Assembly (NCBI GenBank): GCA_943331145.2
Contig: CALQKL020000001.1
Coordinates: forward strand, 1-54,850
DNA from: Chitinophaga pinensis
GTDB taxonomy: Bacteria > Bacteroidota > Bacteroidia > Chitinophagales > Chitinophagaceae
Length of the DNA stretch: 54,850 nt
Direction of reading: 5' to 3'
The position numbers and the translations under genes were made by a program. How positions within the stretch are numbered: the first letter of the stretch is position 1; each line of letters opens with the position of its first letter. The notes under the pieces were generated by a model. It searched no databases. It was given only the letters and a program-made list of their open reading frames with translations, and had not been told where the DNA came from. Of the stretch, positions 43,016 through 52,504 are shown one piece after another.

Positions 43016-44383
43016 TTGAAAAGTATTTCGCTTTTTATGCAAGAAACAATAGAAAAAATAAAACGATTTTTTAATCCAGGTTTAGATAACAATTTAGCCA
43101 CTTCAGCTCCTTTTAATATTGGAGATGTAGGCAGTAATCTTGTTGTAAAAACAAAGGGAGATCGAGTTATCTGGTCTATTGTAATTATTCTTACTATGGC
43201 GAGTTTGCTCTTGGTTTATAGCAGTACAGGTTCTTTGGCTTTTAGGATGAGTAGAAGTACGGAAAGTTATTTATTCAAGCAATTTGCTTTTATAATTGTA
43301 GGACTGCTGTTCATTTATTTTTTTCACAGAATCAATTATACATTTTTTTCAAGGTTAGCGCTAATTCTATTTATAGTTTCAATACCATTATTGTTTTACA
43401 CATTGTTTTTTGGTGTTGAGCTTAATGCGGGAAGCAGATGGATTAGACTTCCAGTTATTAATATGACTTTCCAAACTTCTGATTTTGCCAAGTTGGCTTT
43501 GTTTATGTACATGAGTAGAATGTTGAGTAGAAAGCAATTGGTGATAAAAGATTTTAAAAAAGGCTTTATACCAATTGTGACGCCTGTGATAATAATCTGT
43601 GGATTCATCGCGCCAGCTAATTTATCAACGTCAATATTGGTTTTCGGAACAAGTATGATGCTTATGTTTATTGGAAGAGTGAGTACTAAACATTTGATGG
43701 GTGTTATATTAGTTGCAATGATCCCTGTTGTTTTGCTGGTTGCTATTGCAGTTTCTACTTATAATAAAGAAACTAAAAAAGGCAATGAATTACCGGTTGC
43801 ATTAAGGGTTGCACGTATCCCAACATGGATAGGTAGAATTCAAACATTTTTATACGTTCAAAAAGAAGATGATAGCGAAAAGTCGTATCAAAATAATCAA
43901 GCAAAAATTGCTGTTGCCAATGGTGGTTGGTTTGGTCGTGGTCCTGGAAATAGTTTGCAAAGAAATTTTTTGCCGCATTGCTACAGCGATTTCATTTATG
44001 CCATTATTATTGAAGAGTACGGTTTTGTAGGGGCAGCATTTATGTTGATGATTTATATGCTTTTCTTATTTAGATGTATTCGACTATATAAAAAATGTCC
44101 ATTTGCATTTGGTGCATTTCTGGCACTAGCATTAAGTTTTACTTTAGTTATTCAGGCAATTGCAAATATGGGGGTTAATGTTAGTTTGTTGCCTAATACA
44201 GGGGTTACGCTTCCTTTGGTAAGTATGGGTGGTAGCAGTTTGTGGTTTACTTGTATTTCTATAGGAATTATTTTAAGTGTTGCAAGAAATGTTGAACAAC
44301 AAGAAGGTTCGCAACTCAAAAATTTAGAAGCAGCAGTGGCGGCAGAATCAGAATCAAAAGAAACAGAAACGAAAAATAGTTAA
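43016..44383 (+). CDS. ftsW: Lipid II polymerase/divisome protein FtsW
   Basis: 455-residue SEDS-family glycosyltransferase with about ten transmembrane helices starting near residue 52. The catalytic-loop and conserved segments VANGGWFGRGPGNS, IIEEYGFVGA and LPNTGVTLPLVSMGGSS are intact. Works with FtsI at the septum. Starts at TTG (43016) 7 bp after the murD stop; an ATG at 43037 would shorten it by seven residues. The extended N-terminus and the Glu/Lys-rich C-terminus are cytosolic. Confidence 0.95.
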   Translation: MKSISLFMQETIEKIKRFFNPGLDNNLATSAPFNIGDVGSNLVVKTKGDRVIWSIVIILTMASLLLVYSSTGSLAFRMSRSTESYLFKQFAFIIVGLLFIYFFHRINYTFFSRLALILFIVSIPLLFYTLFFGVELNAGSRWIRLPVINMTFQTSDFAKLALFMYMSRMLSRKQLVIKDFKKGFIPIVTPVIIICGFIAPANLSTSILVFGTSMMLMFIGRVSTKHLMGVILVAMIPVVLLVAIAVSTYNKETKKGNELPVALRVARIPTWIGRIQTFLYVQKEDDSEKSYQNNQAKIAVANGGWFGRGPGNSLQRNFLPHCYSDFIYAIIIEEYGFVGAAFMLMIYMLFLFRCIRLYKKCPFAFGAFLALALSFTLVIQAIANMGVNVSLLPNTGVTLPLVSMGGSSLWFTCISIGIILSVARNVEQQEGSQLKNLEAAVAAESESKETETKNS

Positions 44384-44395
44384 TTGAATAGATTA

Positions 44396-45493
44396 ATGGC
44401 AAAGGGCAAGAGATTTATAATAGCAGGCGGTGGAACAGGAGGGCATATATTCCCAGCTATAGCGATTGCTCAAATGTTAAAAAAAATATCACCTGATTCT
44501 AATTTTTTATTTGTTGGTGCGAAAGGAAAAATGGAAATGGAAAAGGTACCACAGGCAGGTTTTGATATAGAAGGCTTAACCATAGCGGGTTTTAATAGAA
44601 GTTCTTTGATAAAAAATATAGGGTTGCCGATAAAACTGATTCAAAGTTTTATTCAGGTTTCTCAAATTTTTAAAAAATTTAAACCAGATGCTGTAATCGG
44701 CGTAGGTGGATATTCTAGTTTTCCGGTTTTAAGATTCGCGCAGTCTAAAGGCATTCCAACCTTTATTCATGAGTCGAATTCTTTTGCAGGAAAATCAAAT
44801 CAGATGTTGGGGAAAAATGCTTCAAAAATTTTTACAGCAACTGATGGAATGGAATTGTTTTTTCCAAAAGATAAAATAATCGTAAGTGGAAATCCCGTTC
44901 GCACTTCAATAATTAATCATAAAGTGTCAACTGAAGAAGGATTAGATCATTTTGGGTTGGATAAAAATAAAAAAACAATTTTTAGTGTAGGCGGTAGTTT
45001 GGGCGCACAAAGTATCAATGAAGCCATTTTGAAAAACCTTCATTTTTTTGAAAATGGGAATGTGCAATTGATTTGGCAAACGGGCAAATCTTTTTATAAT
45101 CAAGCATTAGAAAAATGTAAAGGTTTTAAAAATATTGTGGTAAAAGATTTTATAACACAAATGGAGTATGCTTATGCAGCAGCAGATGTTGTGATTAGTA
45201 GAAGTGGGGCAATGGCAGTTTCTGAATTGTGTATCGTTGGTAAACCGGTTTTTTTTGTGCCTTTTCCATTTGCAGCTGAAAACCATCAGATGGTAAATGC
45301 TAAAAAAATTGTAGAAAAAAATGCGGCTTTGGTAATGGAAGATAAAGGTGCTTTAGAAAAACTAATTCCTGAAGTATTTGAGTTGCTAAATAATAACGAT
45401 TTACAAAATAAATTAAAACAAAACATATCAAAACTTGGCGTTTTAAATGCTGATGAAATTATAGCCAATCAAATATTGGATATTATAAAATAA
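44396..45493 (+). CDS. murG: UDP-GlcNAc:lipid I transferase MurG
   Basis: About 365 residues, membrane-associated glycosyltransferase (GT28) making lipid II. The Gly-rich loop GGGTGGHIFPAIAIA, GVGGYSSFPVLRFAQ, IHESNSFAGKSN and the C-terminal SRSGAMAVSELC, PFPFAAENHQMVNA motifs are present. I choose the ATG at 44396; a TTG at 44384 directly after the ftsW stop (TAA) would add four residues. Confidence 0.96.
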   Translation: MAKGKRFIIAGGGTGGHIFPAIAIAQMLKKISPDSNFLFVGAKGKMEMEKVPQAGFDIEGLTIAGFNRSSLIKNIGLPIKLIQSFIQVSQIFKKFKPDAVIGVGGYSSFPVLRFAQSKGIPTFIHESNSFAGKSNQMLGKNASKIFTATDGMELFFPKDKIIVSGNPVRTSIINHKVSTEEGLDHFGLDKNKKTIFSVGGSLGAQSINEAILKNLHFFENGNVQLIWQTGKSFYNQALEKCKGFKNIVVKDFITQMEYAYAAADVVISRSGAMAVSELCIVGKPVFFVPFPFAAENHQMVNAKKIVEKNAALVMEDKGALEKLIPEVFELLNNNDLQNKLKQNISKLGVLNADEIIANQILDIIK

Positions 45494-45496
45494 AAA

Positions 45497-46912
45497 ATGA
45501 CGGATCATATAAACCATATCAACACTTTTATCAAAGAGGTTTCATTGGGTGAAGCTAAAGGTAAACGTGTGTACTTTTTAGGCATTGGAGGTATTGGTAT
45601 GAGTGCAATTGCACGTTATTTTAAAAGTAGAGGTTTAATTGTTAGTGGTTATGACAAAACTGAAACAGCATTAACATTAAAACTAGTAGAAGAAGGTTTT
45701 GGTATTCATTATACAGATGATGTAAACTTAATTGATAAGGAAGCGAGTTTGTTTATTTATACACCGGCGATTCCTAAAAATCATAAAGCGTATAATTACT
45801 TAGTTGAAAATGGATTACCGTTATTTAAAAGAAGTGAAGTGCTTGGCATGATTATTAACTTGTCTTATAATGTTTGTGTTGCGGGTACACATGGTAAAAC
45901 GACTACAAGTTCAATGATAGCGCACATTTTACGTGATAGTGATTTTGGATGCAACGCTTTTTTGGGTGGGATTACTTCAAATTATAACACCAATTTTTGG
46001 ACGAGTGAAAAAAATGTTTGTGTAGCTGAAGCAGATGAATATGATAGAAGCTTTTTGAAATTAACGCCTGATGTTGCTGTGATTACATCAATAGATCCAG
46101 ACCATTTGGATATATACGAAACCGAACAAAATTTTGTTGATGCTTTTGTTTCTTTTAGCCAAAAAGTAAAACCAGGAGGGCTACTAATTATAAAATTGGG
46201 ATTAGATAAATCACATGGATTTGAATCTGAAAATAAACTAACGTATAGCGTAGACGATAACAAAGGAGATTGTTTTGCAATTAATATTATGCATAAAAAT
46301 GGCTCTTACTATTTTGATGCTCAAATTAAAAATCAAGTTGTAAAAGGGCTTTCGTTACACATGGGTGGGATGCATAATTTAGAAAATGCAATAGCGGCTA
46401 TTGCTGTAGCAAAAAATCTAAATATTTCGGATGAAAAAATCATTCATGCTGTTGCTAATTTCAAAGGGGTAAAAAGAAGATTTGAATACATTATGCATAC
46501 TTCTGATGTAGTAATGATTGATGATTATGCGCATCATCCTCAGGAATTAAGTGCATTGATTCAGGGTGCAAAAGGGTTGTTTGTAGAAAAAAAATGTACG
46601 TTGATTTTTCAGCCTCATTTATTTTCACGCACAAGAGATTTTGCAACAGGATTTGCATCGGTTTTAAATATGGCGGATGAGGTTTTTTTATTGCCAATTT
46701 ATCCGGCAAGAGAATTGCCTATTGAAGGGGTAAATAGCGAAATGATTGCAGGTTTGATGGAAAACCCCAAAGTGAAATGTTGTTCAAAATCAGAAATTAT
46801 AGAGATTGTAAAACAGAAATCAGAAGCAGGTGAAATAGAAATGTTGATTACAGCAGGAGCCGGTGATATCGACTCATTGGTAGAACCATTAAAAAACACA
46901 TTAATCAAATAA
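45497..46912 (+). CDS. murC: UDP-MurNAc:L-alanine ligase MurC
   Basis: 471-residue Mur ligase. The start VYFLGIGGIGMSAIARYF, ATP site VAGTHGKTTTSSM, AEADEYDRSFLKL and IDDYAHHPQELSA, plus QPHLFSRTRDF, are all family hallmarks. It adds the first residue of the stem peptide. It starts 3 bp after murG. The order murG-murC-ftsQ-ftsA-ftsZ is that of other bacteria. Confidence 0.97.
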   Translation: MTDHINHINTFIKEVSLGEAKGKRVYFLGIGGIGMSAIARYFKSRGLIVSGYDKTETALTLKLVEEGFGIHYTDDVNLIDKEASLFIYTPAIPKNHKAYNYLVENGLPLFKRSEVLGMIINLSYNVCVAGTHGKTTTSSMIAHILRDSDFGCNAFLGGITSNYNTNFWTSEKNVCVAEADEYDRSFLKLTPDVAVITSIDPDHLDIYETEQNFVDAFVSFSQKVKPGGLLIIKLGLDKSHGFESENKLTYSVDDNKGDCFAINIMHKNGSYYFDAQIKNQVVKGLSLHMGGMHNLENAIAAIAVAKNLNISDEKIIHAVANFKGVKRRFEYIMHTSDVVMIDDYAHHPQELSALIQGAKGLFVEKKCTLIFQPHLFSRTRDFATGFASVLNMADEVFLLPIYPARELPIEGVNSEMIAGLMENPKVKCCSKSEIIEIVKQKSEAGEIEMLITAGAGDIDSLVEPLKNTLIK

Positions 46913-46920
46913 TTGACACA

Positions 46921-48135
46921 ATGAAATCAATTAAAGAAATAAACATAAAAAAAATCCTAGTTACATTTTTGTGGATTTGCTTGGGTTTGGCCAGTTTGAC
47001 ATTGTTGGTTAGTGGCATTTATAAGAAAGATACCAGTGTTTGTAAAGGCTATGAAATTGAAATACTTGGAATTAATAATAATTTTTTTATTGGGAAAACA
47101 GAGATTTTAGATATTTTAAAAAAGGTTTCGGGTGAAGAGATTAAAGGTCAAGCAATTAACAAAATGAATTTGCTGGAAATGGAAAATCAAATAAAAAAAG
47201 ATGTTTGGATAAGCAAAGCAACTTTGTATTTTGATAAGAATGATGTTTTAATGGTGAAGGTTGAAGAGAAAAATCCTATTGCAAGAGTTTTTTCAAATCA
47301 AGGAACTTCTTTTTACATAGATCATAGTTTAAACATGTTGCCATTAAGTAAAACGCATTCAGCAAGATTACCTGTCTTTACAAATTTCCCATCAGCATTG
47401 CAAGTGCTTTCGAAATCGGATAGTGCATTATTGGAAAATATTAAAGTCATGAGTTTGTACATTCAAAATGATCCGTTTTTGATGGCAATGATTGACCAGG
47501 TAGATATTACAGCTTCACATAAATTTGAATTGATCCCAAAATTGGGAGATCAGATTATTTTATTTGGCGACGCATCAAATATTGATAAGAAATTTGACAA
47601 ACTGAAATTGTTTTATAAAAATGTAATTTCTGTAAAAGGGTGGAAAAAATACAGCAAAGTAAACCTTGAGTTTGAAAACCAAATTGTGGCATCCATTGTA
47701 GGTAAAGAAGAACAAATAGCAGATTCATTAAAGACAATGAAAATGATAAAAGAATTTGCTGAATATTCCGCAAAAATGTCCAGCGATACTTCATCAGCAA
47801 TGCAACAAGACAATGAGAAAAATACGGTTAATGAGTCTATGATTTTAAATTCAATTGCAAGGGATGAAGAGCCGGAAGAATCAAATAAATTGGTATTTGA
47901 AGCTTCATCGCCTTTAGTAAAGCCAATTGTAAATTCAAATCCAACAACATTCAAAAAAGTTGACGTTGCTAAATTACCAGTTGTAACAAAAGAGCCAAAA
48001 AAAGTAGCAAAGTCTTCTTCAAAAGTTACACTAAAAATAGAAAAGAAAACGGTGGATAAAAACAAAGTGAATAAGGGTGCAAAACCGAGAGTAGAAAAGG
48101 CGAAATTAAAGTCAACAACAAATAATGATTACTAA
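46921..48135 (+). CDS. ftsQ: Divisome protein FtsQ with long basic C-terminal tail
   Basis: 404 residues against about 280 in E. coli. A transmembrane helix (about 14-31) is followed by a POTRA-like domain (about 40-115: IEILGINNNFFIGKTEILDIL) and a FtsQ domain to about 260. From about 275 the sequence is low-complexity, and from about 360 strongly basic (VTLKIEKKTVDKNKVNKG...). The tail is probably disordered and periplasmic. Overall similarity to FtsQ is weak, but position and topology settle it. Confidence 0.88.
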   Translation: MKSIKEINIKKILVTFLWICLGLASLTLLVSGIYKKDTSVCKGYEIEILGINNNFFIGKTEILDILKKVSGEEIKGQAINKMNLLEMENQIKKDVWISKATLYFDKNDVLMVKVEEKNPIARVFSNQGTSFYIDHSLNMLPLSKTHSARLPVFTNFPSALQVLSKSDSALLENIKVMSLYIQNDPFLMAMIDQVDITASHKFELIPKLGDQIILFGDASNIDKKFDKLKLFYKNVISVKGWKKYSKVNLEFENQIVASIVGKEEQIADSLKTMKMIKEFAEYSAKMSSDTSSAMQQDNEKNTVNESMILNSIARDEEPEESNKLVFEASSPLVKPIVNSNPTTFKKVDVAKLPVVTKEPKKVAKSSSKVTLKIEKKTVDKNKVNKGAKPRVEKAKLKSTTNNDY

Positions 48136-48191
48136 GAATTAAACTTAAAAAACAATAACATTTAAAATAAAAAACAAACACACAAACAATT

Positions 48192-49622
48192 ATGCAACAC
48201 GAACAACCCATTATTGTAGGCCTAGATATAGGAACTACTAAAATCGCTGCCATTGCTGGTAGAAAAAATGAATTTGGAAAACTCGAAATCTTAGGTTTCG
48301 GACGCGCCAATAGTAATGGCGTACAACATGGAATGGTATTGAATATCGACCAAACCATAAAGGCCATTCAGACTGCATTAGAAAGATGTATTGAAAGCAA
48401 TCCTGAGTTGGAAGCAGAGATACACGAAGTTTATGTAGGGATTGCTGGTCAGCACATTAAGAGTTTACAAACAAGAGGCGACATCGTCCGTCAAAATATT
48501 GAAGATGAAATCAGTCAGGATGAAATCGACAGATTGGTTGCAGATCAATATCGTACATATATACCATTAGGCGATCAAATAATAGATGTAATTCCTCAAC
48601 AATTTACTGTAGATAATCATCCAAATATTCCAAATCCAATTGGGTATAGCGGTGTAAAAGTAGGTGCGAATTTTCACATCATTACAGGGGATAAAAATGC
48701 AATTAGAAACATCAACCGTAGTGTAGAAAAATCAGGATTAAAAACAAAAGATCTGGTATTACAACCATTAGCATCTGCAGCAGCAGTAATGAGTGAGCAA
48801 GATTTAGAAGCAGGTGTAGCTATCGTAGATATAGGTGGTGGCACAACAGATTTAGCTGTGTTTTCTGAAGGCGTTTTAAAATATACTGCTGTAATTCCAT
48901 TTGGTGGCGAAAACATAACCAACGACATTAAATTGGGGTTAGGTGTGCTAAGAACACAAGCCGAAGCGATGAAAGTACAATTTGGTAGTGCATTGAGCGA
49001 TCAAACTAAAGCAAATACATTCATTACTATTCCTGGTTTACGTGGAATGGCGCCAAAAGAAATTGCGGTTAAAAACTTAGCAAATATTATTCAAGCTCGT
49101 ATGAGCGAGATTATGGATTTTGTTACCTATCATTTAAAACAAGTAGGATTAGACAGCCGTTCTTTAAATGGTGGAATTATTTTAACTGGTGGGGGTTCTC
49201 AATTAAAACACCTTTTGCAATTAACAGAGTTCTTAACAGGATTAAATGCACGCATTGGATATCCTAATGAGCATTTGTCTGGAGATCATTTAGCTGAGTT
49301 GGAAAAACCAATGTATAGCACTTGTATAGGTTTGATATTAAAAGGTTACAATGACTACGAAAATAAATACAAATCTACTGTTGCTGAAGAAGTAACGGAG
49401 AAGTCATGGAAAAAGGTTACACATAAAGCAGATGTTCAAATTGACATTGAAGAACCAGTTTTGGAAACACCAGTTAATCAAGCGGTTAAAACAGAGGAGC
49501 CTATAATAGTTGAACCTCGTAAGAAAACACTAAAAGCATTTTTAGATTCAATAAAAACGGATATTATCAATTTGTTCCAAGAGGAAGATGATAAAGAATT
49601 CGAAGAATTAAAGAATCAATAA
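48192..49622 (+). CDS. ftsA: Cell division actin-like ATPase FtsA
   Basis: 476 residues. The ATPase motifs are IVGLDIGTTKIAAIAG (phosphate 1), VAIVDIGGGTTDLAVF (phosphate 2) and IILTGGGSQLKHLLQL (adenosine). The SHS2/1C-like domain lies between them. The C-terminus is longer than in E. coli, with an amphipathic segment TLKAFLDSIKTDIINLFQEE that could bind membrane. It anchors FtsZ filaments to the membrane. Confidence 0.97.
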   Translation: MQHEQPIIVGLDIGTTKIAAIAGRKNEFGKLEILGFGRANSNGVQHGMVLNIDQTIKAIQTALERCIESNPELEAEIHEVYVGIAGQHIKSLQTRGDIVRQNIEDEISQDEIDRLVADQYRTYIPLGDQIIDVIPQQFTVDNHPNIPNPIGYSGVKVGANFHIITGDKNAIRNINRSVEKSGLKTKDLVLQPLASAAAVMSEQDLEAGVAIVDIGGGTTDLAVFSEGVLKYTAVIPFGGENITNDIKLGLGVLRTQAEAMKVQFGSALSDQTKANTFITIPGLRGMAPKEIAVKNLANIIQARMSEIMDFVTYHLKQVGLDSRSLNGGIILTGGGSQLKHLLQLTEFLTGLNARIGYPNEHLSGDHLAELEKPMYSTCIGLILKGYNDYENKYKSTVAEEVTEKSWKKVTHKADVQIDIEEPVLETPVNQAVKTEEPIIVEPRKKTLKAFLDSIKTDIINLFQEEDDKEFEELKNQ

Positions 49623-49664
49623 AATAAAATCCATTATTACTTACTAACCCCAAAAAGTTCCAAT

Positions 49665-51647
49665 ATGATACAATTTGATTTGCCAAAAGAACAATCATCA
49701 ATTATCAAAGTAATTGGTGTGGGTGGTGGAGGCAGCAATGCGGTAAACCACATGTTTTCTCAAAATATAGAAGGTGTAAATTTTATAATTTGCAACACAG
49801 ATGCACAGGCAATAGCTTTAAGTAGTGTGCCAAATAAAATTCAATTGGGCCCACATTTAACCCAAGGGTTGGGTGCAGGTGCAAATCCCAATATTGGTCG
49901 CCAAGCTACCGAAGAAAGTTTAGATGAAATAAAACGCATTTTGGAAGTGAATACCAAAATGGCATTTATTACTGCTGGAATGGGTGGTGGTACTGGTACA
50001 GGTGGCGCTCCAATTATAGCAAAGATTTGTAAAGATTTGGGAATCCTTACGGTAGGTATTGTTACAACTCCATTTGCTTATGAAGGTAAAAAAAGAATTG
50101 CCCAAGCTCAAGAAGGTATTGATTTGCTAAAACAAAGCGTGGATACTTTGTTGATCATCAGCAACGATAAACTTCGCCATCAATTTGGCAATTTAAAAAT
50201 GAAAGAAGCTTTCGGTCGTGCAGATAATGTTTTAGCAACCGCAGCAAAATGTATCACTGATGTAATCAATAGTACAGGACAAATTAATGTGGATTTTGCC
50301 GATGTATGTACGGTTATGAAGGATGGTGGTGTTGCAATATTAGGAAGCGCTTCTGCAGCAGGTGAAAACAGGGCACAAATTGCCATTGAAAGTGCGCTTA
50401 CTTCTCCATTATTAAATGATAATGATATTAAAGGTGCAAAATGGATTTTAATAAACATCAATAGTGCTGAAGGGGATCACGAACATACTATGGATGAAAT
50501 TGAAATCATTCAAAATTATATTATTTCACAAGCTGGTGATGAAACAGATGTAATCTTAGGATTAGGTTTTGATAATTCTCTTGGAAGTGAAATTAGCATC
50601 ACATTGATTGCTACAGGTTTTGATCGTAATGATCCATTTTCAACATCAGATTCAAATGCAAAAAAACCAGAAGACGATCGTGTTGTTTTGCAACTTGAAG
50701 CTCCTGTACAACCAATTGTTTCTATCCCTTTAGCTAAAGAAATTGAAAAAGTTATTGAAAATCAAGTTGAAGAAAAAATGCTGTTGCCAGTAGAATTAGA
50801 ATTGAAAGCAGAATTGGTTGAGCAAGTGGAAAACAAAATTGAAGCTAAAGTTGAAAATAAAATTGAAGCAACTGAACAAAACCCAGTTATTCAATTTACA
50901 TTAACTGAAAAAGATACAACATCTTCAGAAACGATAGCGATTCAGCCAGTAGAAAAACCAACGATTGAGGCTCCTGTATTTTTTGAAATCTCTTCTGCAG
51001 TGGATCAACTTCCAATTATTGAATTTGAATTTGATGAACCGGTAGTTAACAATGAAATGCCAAAAGCAGAAATAACAGTTGAGCCAATTCAAAATGCTGC
51101 AACTATTGAAAATGATACTGAGCAAGAATCATTACCAATTTCGGGCGGTTATTTAGCAAAGCCAACTCAAATTTATGCTGTAGAAGAAGAAAACCAATCT
51201 GCACAAAATAATGTAACTGTTACTCAAATAGAAGAAGTTAAAAACCCAGAAAACTTTGAAGCTTCAAATGAAAACGAATCTTTAGATTTCACAGTCTTTG
51301 AAAAACAAACGGTTGAAGTGAAAAATGTTGCACCAATTGCAACTATGGTTTCTGTTGATGAAGTATCTAACGAAACGGCAGCATTACCCGATGAATCAGA
51401 AGATCTTAGACGTAGGGCAAATGAGCGTTTGGCAAAGCTTCGCAACCTTTCTTTTAATGTTGGAAGTTCGGATCCAAATAGTGAGTATGACACCGTACCC
51501 GCTTACCTAAGACGCAATATGGAAAAGCAAGTTCAAATTGCCGATGTAGAAACATTTTATAGTCATTATACCGTAAAAAATAATAGCGAAAATCAAATAG
51601 AACTCAATACCATCAATTCTTTTTTAGATGGTAAAAAACCAGATTAA
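49665..51647 (+). CDS. ftsZ: Cell division tubulin homologue FtsZ with long linker and extra tail
   Basis: 660 residues against about 380 usually. The GTPase core (about 10-320) has GVGGGGSNAVNHM, the tubulin signature GMGGGTGTGGAP near residues 105-116 and NVLATAAKCITDVIN. A Glu/Val/Ile-rich linker of about 280 residues follows. The FtsA-binding peptide core PAYLRR is at 612-617, then 43 more residues ending NTINSFLDGKKPD. Such tails after the conserved peptide occur in other Bacteroidota. It is last in the operon, followed by a terminator. Confidence 0.97.
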   Translation: MIQFDLPKEQSSIIKVIGVGGGGSNAVNHMFSQNIEGVNFIICNTDAQAIALSSVPNKIQLGPHLTQGLGAGANPNIGRQATEESLDEIKRILEVNTKMAFITAGMGGGTGTGGAPIIAKICKDLGILTVGIVTTPFAYEGKKRIAQAQEGIDLLKQSVDTLLIISNDKLRHQFGNLKMKEAFGRADNVLATAAKCITDVINSTGQINVDFADVCTVMKDGGVAILGSASAAGENRAQIAIESALTSPLLNDNDIKGAKWILININSAEGDHEHTMDEIEIIQNYIISQAGDETDVILGLGFDNSLGSEISITLIATGFDRNDPFSTSDSNAKKPEDDRVVLQLEAPVQPIVSIPLAKEIEKVIENQVEEKMLLPVELELKAELVEQVENKIEAKVENKIEATEQNPVIQFTLTEKDTTSSETIAIQPVEKPTIEAPVFFEISSAVDQLPIIEFEFDEPVVNNEMPKAEITVEPIQNAATIENDTEQESLPISGGYLAKPTQIYAVEEENQSAQNNVTVTQIEEVKNPENFEASNENESLDFTVFEKQTVEVKNVAPIATMVSVDEVSNETAALPDESEDLRRRANERLAKLRNLSFNVGSSDPNSEYDTVPAYLRRNMEKQVQIADVETFYSHYTVKNNSENQIELNTINSFLDGKKPD

Positions 51648-51691
51648 TCGCTTCTAGAATATTAAATGCTGTTTGTGATGTTTGTTTGTGT

Positions 51692-51727
51692 AAACCCCTT
51701 TCTTTTGGAAGGGGTTTTTTATTTTTT
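51692..51727 (+). terminator. Intrinsic terminator of the dcw operon
   Basis: AAACCCCTT (51692-51700) pairs with AAGGGGTTT (51709-51717), followed by T-rich sequence to 51727. It lies 45 bp after the ftsZ stop. Confidence 0.85.
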
Positions 51728-51736
51728 ATCAAAAGA

Positions 51737-51768
51737 TTAGATTTTCTCAATAATGTAAATTATATTTG
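51737..51768 (+). promoter_or_regulatory. Promoter of the membrane protein/XRE pair
   Basis: TTAG at 51737-51740, 20-bp spacer, TATATTTG at 51761-51768 (perfect TAnnTTTG). The -33 is weak. The ATG at 51795 follows 26 bp later. Confidence 0.45.
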
Positions 51769-51794
51769 ACATTTAGAAAAACAAACTTGTCAAA

Positions 51795-52211
51795 ATGGAA
51801 AGCAAAACAAACAACAACAAAGGCACTAGAATCCACAAGCATTTAAAAAAAATGGGGATTGGAATAATCTTAATCGCTTTATTAACAGGATTGATAATTA
51901 AGTTATTCCACATTGAAATGATACCAACTCAAAAAGCGTTTTTTAAAGCATTCACCATGAATGGCTTTATTCTGGGTTTACTATTTGTTGCCTTCGCTAA
52001 GGAAAAAATAGAAGATGAAATGATTGCCCAAATGAGGTTAAAAGCAATGGCACAAACATTCATCACGGCTGTGTTTTATGTAATTGTAAAGCCTTTTATA
52101 GATTTAGTTTTTAGGGATCCAATACAGGATGTAACCGGACAGTTTCTTGTATTATTCATGCTTTTGGGTTATCTATTAAATTACCATAGCCAAAAATTTA
52201 GTAACAGATGA
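51795..52211 (+). CDS. Small four-helix membrane protein of unknown function
   Basis: 138 residues with four hydrophobic segments (about 20-38, 53-69, 86-106 and 113-131); both ends should be cytosolic. It has no recognised catalytic motif. It is translationally coupled to the XRE regulator by an ATGA overlap and has its own promoter. A sensor or signalling partner role is possible, since small XRE regulators often share an operon with such proteins. Confidence 0.75.
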   Translation: MESKTNNNKGTRIHKHLKKMGIGIILIALLTGLIIKLFHIEMIPTQKAFFKAFTMNGFILGLLFVAFAKEKIEDEMIAQMRLKAMAQTFITAVFYVIVKPFIDLVFRDPIQDVTGQFLVLFMLLGYLLNYHSQKFSNR

Positions 52212-52408
52212 AGAACACATTAAAAGTGGAAAGGGCCAAGTTGAACATTACGCAGCAAGAATTAGCGGAAAAAGTAGGGGTATCTCGACAAACCATAAAT
52301 TCAATTGAATCAGAAAAATATGTTCCTTCTACACTATTGGCCATTAAGATTTCTGAAATATTTAAAACTACGGTCAATGAGATTTTTACATTAGAAAGTG
52401 GAGATTAA
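52208..52408 (+). CDS. Small XRE-family DNA-binding regulator
   Basis: 66 residues consisting almost entirely of one helix-turn-helix domain: TQQELAEKVGVSRQTINSIESEKYVPS, then AIKISEIFKTTVNEIFTLE. The start codon overlaps the stop of the membrane protein gene in ATGA. It resembles the single-domain regulators that sit beside small membrane proteins and regulate their own operon. Target unknown. Confidence 0.88.
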   Translation: MKNTLKVERAKLNITQQELAEKVGVSRQTINSIESEKYVPSTLLAIKISEIFKTTVNEIFTLESGD

Positions 52409-52450
52409 AATAAAATAAATCGTTTATCGTTTTTTTATTGCAATTACTTT

Positions 52451-52458
52451 TACATTTG
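52451..52458 (+). promoter_or_regulatory. Candidate -7 box of kup
   Basis: TACATTTG, perfect TAnnTTTG, about 47 bp before the GTG start. The -33 is T-rich but has no clear TTTG. Confidence 0.4.
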
Positions 52459-52504
52459 TGTACCAATTTATTTTACTTCAATAAGTTGTTGAAAATTCAC
52501 TTTC

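Noticed and set aside
47613..48065. 150-codon antisense ORF in ftsQ
   Set aside because: Lies opposite the low-complexity FtsQ tail; Ser/Phe-rich antisense of Lys/Glu codons, with no start context.
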